45,434 nucleotides of DNA from Methylobacterium frigidaeris (GTDB lineage Bacteria; Pseudomonadota; Alphaproteobacteria; Rhizobiales; Beijerinckiaceae), in the NCBI RefSeq assembly GCF_022179185.1, contig NZ_BPQJ01000051.1, positions 1 through 45,434 on the forward strand, written 5' to 3'. Below the pieces are notes generated by a model, which was not told the origin of the DNA, did no database searches, and was given only the letters and a program-made list of their open reading frames with translations. Position 1 is the first letter of the stretch. Each line of letters opens with the position of its first letter. The translations under genes were made by a program, and so were the position numbers. This document shows, one piece after another, positions 18,117 to 25,277 of this stretch.

Positions 18117-19003
18117 TGACGCCGTCGACGATCGGATTCCTCGGCACGGGCATCATGGGCGCGCCGATGGCGCGCCACCTGTGCCGTGCCGGGCACGCCG
18201 TGCGCGCCTGGAACCGCTCGCCCGGCAAGGCCGCCGCCCTCGCGCAGGAGGGGGCGAGCCTCGCCGCCGACCCGGGCGAGGCGGTGCACGGCGCCGACGT
18301 CGTGATCTGCATGCTGAGCTCCGGCCCGGTCTGCGACGAGGTCCTGCTCGGGTCCGGCGGCGCGCTCGCGGCGATGGCGCCCGGCGGCCTGCTCGTGGTG
18401 ATGAGCTCGATCCCGGTCGAGACCGCGCAGCGCCAAGCCGCGGCCGCGGCGGAGGCCGGACTCCACTACGTCGATGCCCCGGTTTCGGGCGGCGAGCGGG
18501 GCGCGGTCGCCGGTACCCTGGCGATCATGGCCGGGGGAAGCCCGGAGGCGTTCCACAAGGCCGAGCCGGTCCTCGCCGCGATGGGGCGCCCGACCCATGT
18601 CGGTCCGGCGGGCTGCGGACAGCTGGCCAAGCTCGCCAACCAGGCGATCGTGGCCTCGACCATCGTCACGGTGGCCGAGGCGATCACCTTCGTCGAGCGC
18701 GGCGGGGCCGATCCTGCCAAGGTCCGCGAGGCTCTCCTCGGCGGCTTCGCCGATTCGACGATCCTCAAGCAGCACGCCCTGCGGATGATCGAGCGCGATT
18801 TCGCGCCGGGCGGCCCGGCCAAGTACCAAGTCAAGGATACGGGCACCGCGCTCGCGCATGCGGCGACGCTCGGCCTGACGCTGCCGGTCCTGTCCCTCGT
18901 CGATCGGCTGTTCTCGGACATGATCGCGCAGGGCGACGGGGATCTCGACCACAGCGCGGTCATCCGGGAGCTTCACCGCCGCAACGGGCTTCCGCTGCCG
19001 TGA
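18116..19003 (+). CDS. Beta-hydroxyacid dehydrogenase (3-hydroxyisobutyrate/tartronate semialdehyde reductase family)
   Basis: A 295-residue NAD(P)-dependent dehydrogenase. The N-terminal dinucleotide motif is GFLGTGIMGAPMARHL, the substrate signature is DAPVSGGERGAVAGTL, and the catalytic lysine lies in GCGQLAKLANQ. The start at 18116 shares a base with the preceding stop. Likely reactions are reduction of 2-hydroxy-3-oxopropionate or oxidation of a 3-hydroxy acid. Tartronate semialdehyde reduction would connect with the glycerate enzymes of the tartrate operon elsewhere in the window, but this link is only inferred. Confidence 0.88.
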   Translation: MTPSTIGFLGTGIMGAPMARHLCRAGHAVRAWNRSPGKAAALAQEGASLAADPGEAVHGADVVICMLSSGPVCDEVLLGSGGALAAMAPGGLLVVMSSIPVETAQRQAAAAAEAGLHYVDAPVSGGERGAVAGTLAIMAGGSPEAFHKAEPVLAAMGRPTHVGPAGCGQLAKLANQAIVASTIVTVAEAITFVERGGADPAKVREALLGGFADSTILKQHALRMIERDFAPGGPAKYQVKDTGTALAHAATLGLTLPVLSLVDRLFSDMIAQGDGDLDHSAVIRELHRRNGLPLP

Positions 19004-19067
19004 GCTGCGCGGGCAGCGGCCCGGGCCCACCTGCCAGCCCGCTGCCTGCAGCAGGGCTGTGACACGG

Positions 19068-19370
19068 GCGGTAGCCGTAGCGTCCGTACTCGGACGCCAG
19101 GGCCACGATGGCGCGGGTCAGCGCATCCTCGTCGGCCGGCGGCGTGGGCACGTAACGCTGCGTGCCCCGATGCTGGCCGACGATCCGGCAGGCGTGACGT
19201 TCCGAGAGGCCGTACTTCTCTCGGTTGCCGTCCACCGCCTGCCGGCGTCGCTCAGGGGCTATGAGTTTCCCGCGGCGACCTCCGCCAGAACCTGCCTCTC
19301 CGGCGGGAGATCGGCCACCAGACGCCGCAGCCGCGCGTTCTCGCGCTCCAGGTCCCGTCGGCTGGTCCGG
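19068..19370 (-). pseudogene. IS3-family transposase remnant (end of orfA, start of orfB)
   Basis: On the minus strand one frame reads RRDLERENARLRRLVADLPP and then ERQVLAEVAAGN, the usual end of an IS3-type orfA, terminating at a TAG. The shifted frame continues as LIAPERRRQAV, KYGLSERHACRIVGQHRGTQ and IVALASEYGRYGYR, the usual start of orfB. Homology stops abruptly at GYR (about 19068), so most of the integrase core is missing, and at the other side near 19370. No terminal inverted repeats were found. The orfA/orfB frame change is normal for this family; the truncations are not. Confidence 0.8.
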
Positions 19371-19386
19371 GCCTGAAACGCCGCGC

Positions 19387-20175
19387 GTGCCGGAGGGCTT
19401 CCGGATCAAGGCCTTCGCCACCGGCCTCGCGCATCCGCGCCAAGTGTACGTCCTGCCGAACGGCGACGTGCTGGTGGTGGAGGCGAACGGGCCGAACGTC
19501 GAGCCGGTGCGGCGGCCGAAGGACCTGATCATGGGCTGGATCAAGGCCTTCGCCGGGGCCGGCGCCGGGGCCGAGGGCGGCAACCGCATCACGTACCGCG
19601 GCTCCGTCGAGTCCTGGAACATCCGCGACCGGCACATGTTCGAGACGCTCCGGCACCTGATGGCGGACGGCGCCAAGGCGATCGTCTGGGCCCACAACTG
19701 GCATATCGGCCATGCGGGCGCGACCGCGATGGGCTGGGAGGGCGAGTTCAATATCGGTGAGCTCGCCAGGACGGCCTACGGCGACAAGGCGGTTCTCGTC
19801 GGCTTCGGGACCGATCGCGGCACGATGGCGGCGGCCGACGACTGGGACGAGCCGATGCGGGTGATGGACGTGCGGCCGGTCCGGGAGGACAGCCACGAGG
19901 CCCTGTTCCGGGAGGCGGGCCTGCCGCGCGCCTTCCTCGATCTGCGGGAGCCGGGTTCGGCGGCGCTGCGGGAGGCCTGGACCGCGCCGCGCCGCGAGCG
20001 GGCGATCGGCGTCGTCTACCGCCCGGACACGGAGTTGCAGAGCCACTACTTCGAGGCGGTGCTGCCGGAGCAGTTCGACGCTTATGTCTGGCTGGAAGAG
20101 TCGCGCGCCGTCACGCCGCTGCCGCCCGCCGAGATCCGGCCCGGCGAGAGCGAGACGTACCCGACTGGGTTGTGA
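19387..20175 (+). pseudogene. Chimeric ORF: sorbosone dehydrogenase fragment joined to erythromycin esterase C-terminal half
   Basis: One open frame contains two unrelated pieces. The first, to about 19593, reads GFRIKAFATGLAHPRQVYVL, then PNGDVLVVEANGP and ends GGNRIT; this is the beginning of a PQQ-type sorbosone dehydrogenase without its signal peptide or catalytic body. The second, 19594-20175, reads HMFETLRHLMADGAKAIVWA, AHNWHIGHAGATAMG and VLVGFGTDRGTMAAADDW, the C-terminal half of an erythromycin esterase-family protein without its N-terminal half. The frame is open from 19225, through the antisense of the IS3 remnant. Neither activity is expected; whether the fused protein is made is unknown. 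Confidence 0.75.
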
Positions 20176-20226
20176 GCCGGCGGCGCGCGAGGCTGGATCA
20201 CCGGGACGGCGGGCCGACCGCGCCGC

Positions 20227-21006
20227 TCAACCCGTCGATTGCATGTTGGAATCGTCGCTCGGCCCGATCGGCGGCAGGGCGCCGGTGCCCGGCGTCGCGT
20301 CGGGGTTCATGTAGCGCGGGTCGGCATGCGGGCCCGCGGCGGGCATCCGCGCCGGCGGACCGCCGCCGAGGCGCCTCAGGTTCTCCGGCGGCGTCTCGGC
20401 CTCGGTGGCCGCGACCGTGTCGGTGCTGCCGCCCGCCACCGCGTCGAGCCGCGCCCGGTCGGAGGCGATCCGCACGACCTCCGCCTGCCAGTCCGGCTCG
20501 CGGTCCATCCGGCGCCGCAGGTCGTCGGGACGGGCGAGGTCGAGGGGGCTGTCCTGCCCGAAATCCTGGCCGTTGCGGTCGGTGTAGGGATCGAAGTCGC
20601 GCAGGTTCGGGCGGGGCCGGGCGCCCGTGCGTGGGCGGGCGCCCGCGCGGCTCGATTCCGGACCGGGCCGGTCCGGCCCGCTGTCGCTCATCGCCACCAG
20701 CGCGAGTTCGGCGAGGCCGAGCGCCACCAGCAGGGCGCGGTCCCCGCGCCGCTCCTCGCGCATCAGCAGACCGGCGCCGACGAAGGAGAGGGCACTGGCG
20801 GCGTCGAGGGCGAGGTGCGCCCGCATCGAGAGCACCGGCAGGAGGCCGCCCTCGTGCCGGGTGAGGAGCGTGTAGGCGAGGTGCCACACCGGTCCGACGC
20901 TCATGATCCGGCGCGTGCCGGAGCCGCGCCCCTTCGTCCGGCCGAGCGCCGCGATGAGTGCCGGAATGGCATAGTCGCTGGCGGCGTGGAGGCGTGTGCT
21001 GATCAC
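20227..21006 (-). CDS. Hypothetical protein, N-terminal membrane domain and disordered C-terminal tail
   Basis: A 259-residue protein not assigned to a named family. The GTG start at 21006 has AGGAG seven bases upstream. Residues 1-110 contain about three hydrophobic segments (SDYAIPALIAALG, LALDAASALSFVGAGLLM, ALLVALGLAELALVAM), like small SPW/DoxX-type membrane proteins. From about residue 110 the chain is rich in Pro, Arg, Gly and Asp and looks unstructured. It stands alone between the debris ORF and the formate dehydrogenase gene, convergent with the former. Confidence 0.7.
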   Translation of the reverse strand: MISTRLHAASDYAIPALIAALGRTKGRGSGTRRIMSVGPVWHLAYTLLTRHEGGLLPVLSMRAHLALDAASALSFVGAGLLMREERRGDRALLVALGLAELALVAMSDSGPDRPGPESSRAGARPRTGARPRPNLRDFDPYTDRNGQDFGQDSPLDLARPDDLRRRMDREPDWQAEVVRIASDRARLDAVAGGSTDTVAATEAETPPENLRRLGGGPPARMPAAGPHADPRYMNPDATPGTGALPPIGPSDDSNMQSTG

Positions 21007-21391
21007 GCGGTGGCTCCTGTGGACGCAGCTGTGCCATCGTCGCGCGGCCCCGGTCGTCCGCCCGGATCGGTGTGGCCGAACACGGAAGACGGCGAGCTTC
21101 GATGCCGTGCATTGATTCTATTTGGGTTGATGGGACGACGATGCGACGGATGTTAAGCAGGATCGATGATTTTCGATGATGGTCACGCGAGATGTGCCTG
21201 CCGCGGCTGCCGGACAGGCCCACTCCCTCTCGCTCAAGAAATCGTCCTCGCTTTAACGCCCGTGAACGCGCCTCCGCCGGGATCTGAGATGCTGGCGAGG
21301 CCATGCGCTTCACGGTTCTCGACCCTGCGCCGCCGATGAGCGGCCGCGTCCCGCCGCGCGTGCGCGCAAACCGCGCTTCGGGAGCAGGCTC
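21007..21391. other. Intergenic region between the divergent membrane protein and formate dehydrogenase genes
   Basis: No gene is seen in these 385 bases. The stretch 21105-21180 is lower in GC than its surroundings and holds two near-direct copies of TCGATGATT/TCGATGATG (about 21162-21180), a plausible promoter zone for both directions. No convincing sigma-70 pair could be fixed. Confidence 0.4.
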
Positions 21392-24355
21392 ATGCTGGTG
21401 CGACGCAAAGGAAGCCGCGAGGGCGGCGGCAGGGGGAACGAATCCTCGACGGAGCGTCCGAGTGCCGTGCCCCAGGACGGGACGCCCGCCCTCGACCGCC
21501 GGAGCTTCCTCCGCCGCTCCGGCCTGACAGCGGGCGGGCTCGCGGGCCTCGGGACGTTGCGACTCGGGGCGGTGCGCCGGGCCGAGGCCGCCGGTTCCTC
21601 GACGAACCCCGCCGAGACGGTGATCCGCAAGAACATCTGCACCCACTGCTCGGTCGGCTGCACCGTCACGGCCGAGGTCGTCAACGGCGTCTGGGTCGGC
21701 CAGGAGCCGTCCTGGGAGAGCCCGATCAACCGCGGCGCGCACTGCGCCAAGGGCGCGGCGATCCGCGAGCTCGTCACCAGCGAGCGGCGGCTGAAATACC
21801 CGATGAAGCTCGTGAACGGCGAGTGGCAGCGCCTGTCCTGGGACCAGGCGATCGAGGAGGTCGGGAACAAGCTGCTGGCGATCCGGGCGGAATCGGGCGC
21901 CGATTCGGTCTACTGGCTCGGCTCGGCCAAGTACACCAACGAGGCCGCCTACCTGCTGCGCAAGTTCGCAGCCTATTGGGGCACCAACAACGTCGACCAT
22001 CAGGCCCGCATCTGCCACTCGACGACGGTGGCGGGCGTCGCCAACACCTGGGGCTACGGCGCCCAGACCAACTCCTACAACGACATCCGCAACGCCAAGA
22101 CGATGATCATCATGGGCGGCAACCCGGCCGAGGCCCATCCGATCTCGATGCAGCACATCCTCTCCGGCAAGGAGATCAACCGGGCCAACCTGATCGTCAT
22201 CGATCCGCGCTTCACCCGCACGGCGGCGCACGCGACCGAGTACGTCCGCATCCGCTCGGGCACCGATATCCCGGTGATCTGGGGCATGCTGTGGCACATC
22301 TTCCAGAACGGCTGGGAGGACAAGGATTTCATTGCGCAGCGCGTCTACGGCATGGAGGACGTGCGCAAGGAAGTCGCCAAGTGGAATCCCGACGAGGTCG
22401 AGCGGGTCTCCGGCGTGCCGGGCGAGCAGCTGCGCCACGTCGCCGAACTCTTCGCCAGGGAGAAGCCCGCGACACTGATCTGGTGCATGGGCGCGACCCA
22501 GCACACCGTCGGCACCGCCAATGTCCGCGCCTTCTGCATCCTGTGCCTCGCCACCGGCAATGTCGGCAAGCCCGGCACCGGTGCTAACATCTTCCGCGGC
22601 CACACCAACGTCCAGGGCGCCACCGATCTCGGCCTCGATGTGACGAGCCTGCCGCTCTATTACGGTCTCGTCGAGGGCGGCTGGCGGCACTGGGCCCGGG
22701 TCTGGGAGGTCGAGTACGACTGGCTGCAGTCGCGCTTCGACGAGGTGCCGGCCACGGGCAGCCGCAAGGCGCGCTCGCGCAAGGAGAACATGGAGACGCC
22801 GGGCCTGACCTCGACCCGGTGGTTCGACGCCGTGAACCTGCCCGGCGACCAGGTCGACCAGCGCAGCCGGCTGCGCGCCATGATGATCTCGGGCCACGGC
22901 GGCAACACCGTCACGCGCCTGCCGGAAGCCCTCGACGGGCTCAACAAACTCGACCTGCTGGTCGTGGCCGATCCCCACCCCACCACCTTCGCGGCCCTGA
23001 ATGCCCGCCGCGACAACACCTACCTGATGCCGATCTGCACCTCGCTGGAAATGGACGGCTGCCGCACCGCCTCGAACCGCTCGCTGCAATGGGGCGAGCA
23101 GATCGTGAAGCCGGCCTTCGAATCGAAGAACGACTACGAGTTCTTCTACCTGCTGGCGAAGAAGCTCGGCTTCGCGGAGTCGCTGTTCAAGAACATCAAG
23201 GTCGAGAACAACGTCCCCCTCGCCGAGGACCTGCTGCGGGAGATCAACCGCGGCGGCTGGTCGACCGGCTATTGCGGCCAGAGCCCGGAGCGCCTGAAGG
23301 CGCATATCCGCAACCAGCACGTCTTCGACATCGTCACCTTGCGCGCGCCGAAGGACGCGCCCGAGGTCGGCGGCGACTATTACGGCCTGCCCTGGCCGTG
23401 CTGGGGCAAGCCGGAGATCCGGCACCCCGGCAGCGCCATCCTGTACAACACCGCCCTCCACGTGAAGGACGGGGGCGGCACCTTCCGGGCCCGGTTCGGC
23501 ACCGAGCGCAACGGCCAGACGCTGCTCGCGGAAGATTCCTTCTCCCTCGGCTCCGACCTCACCGACGGCTATCCCGAATTCAGCATGGCGGTGATGCGCA
23601 AGCTCGGCTGGGACAAGGAGCTGACGGCGGACGAGCAGGCGGTCATCGCCCGGATCGGCGGCAACGCCATCGATGCGGTGAACTGGTCGACCGACCTGTC
23701 GGGCGGCATCCAGCGGGTCTGCCTCGATCACGGCGTGATGCATTACGGCAACGGCAAGGCGCGGGCGAATGCCTGGAACCTGCCCGATCCGGTGCCGGTC
23801 CACCGCGAGCCGATCTACACGCCCCGGCCCGACCTGGTGGCGCAGTATCCGACCCGACCCGACGAGCGCCAGTTCCGCATGCCGAATGTCGGCTTCTCGG
23901 TGCAGCAGGCGGCGGTGGAGCGCGGCATCGCGACGGCCTTCCCGATCATCCTGACCTCGGGCCGCCTCGTCGAGTACGAGGGCGGCGGCGAGGAAACGCG
24001 CTCGAATCCCTGGCTCGCCGAATTGCAGCAGGACATGTTCGTCGAGGTGAACACGGCCGATGCCGCCGAGCGCGGCATCAAGGACGGCCAGTTCGTCTGG
24101 GTCTACGGCCCGGAGAACACCGCCCGGGTCAAGGTGAAGGCGCTGGTCACCGACCGCGTCGCCAAGGGCGTCGCCTTCATGCCGTTCCACTACTCGGGCT
24201 GGTACCAGGGCAAGGACATGCGGGAATACTACCCGCGCGATACAGACCCGGTGGTGCTCGGCGAGAGCGTCAACACCGTCACCACCTACGGCTTCGATCC
24301 TGTCACCGGCATGCAGGAGACGAAGGCGACGTTGTGTCAGATCCGGGCGGCGTGA
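21392..24355 (+). CDS. fdhA: Formate dehydrogenase alpha (catalytic) subunit, Tat-exported, cysteine type
   Basis: A 987-residue molybdopterin (Mo or W bis-MGD) enzyme that oxidises formate to CO2, close in length to FdnG/FdoG. A twin-arginine signal (DRRSFLRRSGL, residues 35-45) sends it to the periplasm. The [4Fe-4S] cluster is bound by C83, C86, C90 and C118; the metal ligand is C208 followed by catalytic H209 (ARICHST), in place of selenocysteine. The start at 21392 follows GGGAGCAGG. The C-terminal MopB-binding domain appears complete to the usual TKATLCQIRAA end. The iron-sulfur beta and cytochrome b gamma subunits that normally follow this type are absent. Confidence 0.93.
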   Translation: MLVRRKGSREGGGRGNESSTERPSAVPQDGTPALDRRSFLRRSGLTAGGLAGLGTLRLGAVRRAEAAGSSTNPAETVIRKNICTHCSVGCTVTAEVVNGVWVGQEPSWESPINRGAHCAKGAAIRELVTSERRLKYPMKLVNGEWQRLSWDQAIEEVGNKLLAIRAESGADSVYWLGSAKYTNEAAYLLRKFAAYWGTNNVDHQARICHSTTVAGVANTWGYGAQTNSYNDIRNAKTMIIMGGNPAEAHPISMQHILSGKEINRANLIVIDPRFTRTAAHATEYVRIRSGTDIPVIWGMLWHIFQNGWEDKDFIAQRVYGMEDVRKEVAKWNPDEVERVSGVPGEQLRHVAELFAREKPATLIWCMGATQHTVGTANVRAFCILCLATGNVGKPGTGANIFRGHTNVQGATDLGLDVTSLPLYYGLVEGGWRHWARVWEVEYDWLQSRFDEVPATGSRKARSRKENMETPGLTSTRWFDAVNLPGDQVDQRSRLRAMMISGHGGNTVTRLPEALDGLNKLDLLVVADPHPTTFAALNARRDNTYLMPICTSLEMDGCRTASNRSLQWGEQIVKPAFESKNDYEFFYLLAKKLGFAESLFKNIKVENNVPLAEDLLREINRGGWSTGYCGQSPERLKAHIRNQHVFDIVTLRAPKDAPEVGGDYYGLPWPCWGKPEIRHPGSAILYNTALHVKDGGGTFRARFGTERNGQTLLAEDSFSLGSDLTDGYPEFSMAVMRKLGWDKELTADEQAVIARIGGNAIDAVNWSTDLSGGIQRVCLDHGVMHYGNGKARANAWNLPDPVPVHREPIYTPRPDLVAQYPTRPDERQFRMPNVGFSVQQAAVERGIATAFPIILTSGRLVEYEGGGEETRSNPWLAELQQDMFVEVNTADAAERGIKDGQFVWVYGPENTARVKVKALVTDRVAKGVAFMPFHYSGWYQGKDMREYYPRDTDPVVLGESVNTVTTYGFDPVTGMQETKATLCQIRAA

Positions 24356-24398
24356 CGCCGGGCAAGTCGTCGGACAGAGATCACGTCCACAGGGTGCC

Positions 24399-24530
24399 AT
24401 GGGCTGGCCGGACCGCCGCCACCGCTCCGCGCGTCCGGGCAGCGTGAAACGGCGGAAGGCGGCTCGTCATCCGACCCACGCCGCCTGGACAGGCTTCGTC
24501 AAAGCGGTCACCGGTTTTGTAAACCTGTGA
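24399..24530 (+). CDS. Small ORF of 43 codons after fdhA
   Basis: An ATG at 24399 has AGGG five bases upstream and opens a 43-residue frame that begins MGWPDRRHRSARP and ends HAAWTGFVKAVTGFVNL. Codon third positions are mostly G or C, as in neighbouring genes. The N-terminal half is strongly basic (about 12 Arg/Lys) and the C-terminal end is amphipathic. It lies 43 bases after the formate dehydrogenase stop, and its own TGA is the first three bases of the two-hairpin repeat. No family is recognised. It could be a real small protein, the tail of a lost gene, or chance. Confidence 0.35.
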   Translation: MGWPDRRHRSARPGSVKRRKAARHPTHAAWTGFVKAVTGFVNL

Positions 24531-24650
24531 TACCGCCGCGCCTTCGAACGGACGCGTTCGAAGGCGCAAGGCAAGCCCGAACGGGCGTCGGCGCTGACGC
24601 GCCGAACGCCTTGCCGTCGACGCGTCGACGGCAAGGCGCGATGGTATGAC
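24528..24650. repeat. Complete two-hairpin repeat element
   Basis: Outer ends are TGATACC (24528-24534) and GGTATGAC (24643-24650). The left hairpin is a 12-bp stem, CGCCTTCGAACG/CGTTCGAAGGCG (24539-24550, 24555-24566). The right one is a perfect 32-base palindrome (24607-24638) that begins CGCCTTGCCGTCGACG. The first 55 bases match the window's last 55 with two differences. The two stems have different sequences but the same layout, so base pairing rather than sequence is conserved. Confidence 0.85.
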
Positions 24651-24914
24651 ACAACAAGCCTCCGAGCGGGCGAAGTGTCGGCTCGGCAAAGCAAGTCTGC
24701 CCAGACTTCAGTCATCGCCTCGATGGCAGCGATCACCTCGGCATCCTCCGCATGGAAGGCGATTGGCAGGATCCTGCGGATCGTCTCCTTCCTCGCCCTC
24801 GAAGCAGCCCTCACCCTCGGAAAAAATCTCCTCGGTCCACAGCATCTCTTCCGAAACAAGAATACAATCACTGTCGCCAATCTCGATTACGCAGTAAACA
24901 TGTTTTGATTTCAT
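24647..24914 (-). pseudogene. Frameshifted small gene of unknown function
   Basis: From an ATG at 24914 the minus strand reads MKSKHVYCVIEIGDSDCILV, then SEEMLWTEEIFSEG. Beyond about 24810 the coding character (G/C-rich third positions) moves to another frame, which reads SRARKETIRRILPIAFHAED, then AEVIAAIEAMTEVWADLLCR. One single-base change would join them. The second frame meets the repeat end as GTG TCA TACC; at the other repeat ends the same triplet is TGA, so the ancestral stop may have mutated to TCA. The 5' part is unusually AT-rich for this window, which suggests transfer. No family recognised. Confidence 0.4.
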
Positions 24915-25169
24915 GGTCCGACGCATAATTTTTTAATAAATTATACTTTCTACGCGCCAGCATGCAAGGAACTCGTTGATTGCACGAACCGAGCGTTTCG
25001 AGGACCGCCATGGTCTCTGATGCAGCTGGGCTCTCAGGTTCGTGGGTGGGTGGTCCCCTCCCCTCTTCGCGGTCCCGCACGACGACGCCGTCCGGCCGGA
25101 CAAGAGTCGGCAGGCTCGGTCCGCAGCGCGGTCGCCCGGCCCCGCTTCCATTCACCAAAGGCAAGAATT
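24915..25169. other. Non-coding stretch upstream of the LLM operon
   Basis: No convincing gene is present. The first 40 bases are very AT-rich (an A/T run around 24927-24950), unlike the rest of the window. Short open frames on both strands lack family features and a credible ribosome site. Confidence 0.4.
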
Positions 25170-25197
25170 TTGGAAAGTCTTTCCCTCCCCATATCGT
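25170..25197 (+). promoter_or_regulatory. Predicted promoter and palindromic operator of the LLM operon
   Basis: TTGGAA (25170-25175) and TATCGT (25192-25197) are spaced by 16 bases and each match the sigma-70 hexamers at four of six positions. A perfect palindrome with one central base, GGAAAG-T-CTTTCC (25172-25184), overlaps the -35 box and spacer. A repressor bound there would block polymerase. The predicted transcript starts near 25204, giving a leader of about 74 bases. Confidence 0.45.
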
Positions 25198-25210
25198 AGA
25201 AAGAAAGAAC

Positions 25211-25231
25211 ATGCCTTACCTCCACGCATGA
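25211..25231 (+). CDS. Possible leader peptide of six codons
   Basis: ATG CCT TAC CTC CAC GCA TGA encodes MPYLHA. It follows a purine-rich AGAAAGAAAG stretch and ends inside the first arm of a hairpin pair. A second mini-ORF (ATG at 25261, MDMGRT) ends with a TGA that overlaps the GTG start of the monooxygenase gene. Such an arrangement could couple leader translation to downstream expression. It may also be chance. Confidence 0.3.
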   Translation: MPYLHA

Positions 25232-25254
25232 CCCACAGTATCATGCGTGGGTCA
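25223..25254 (+). promoter_or_regulatory. Overlapping, mutually exclusive dyads in the LLM operon leader
   Basis: CACGCATGA (25223-25231) pairs with TCATGCGTG (25241-25249); TGACCCAC (25229-25236) pairs with GTGGGTCA (25247-25254). The arms share bases, so only one hairpin can form at a time. The pair lies 24 bases upstream of the GTG start. It may be an attenuator-like switch in RNA or a double binding site in DNA. Confidence 0.5.
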
Positions 25255-25277
25255 GCAAACATGGATATGGGGCGGAC

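Noticed and set aside
20198..24400. A 1400-codon open frame on the minus strand
   Set aside because: It is the antisense of the formate dehydrogenase gene; high GC keeps the frame open and the translation shows no domain.
24356..25277. Possible beta subunit of formate dehydrogenase after the alpha gene
   Set aside because: No ferredoxin-type cysteine pattern was found in any frame of this gap.
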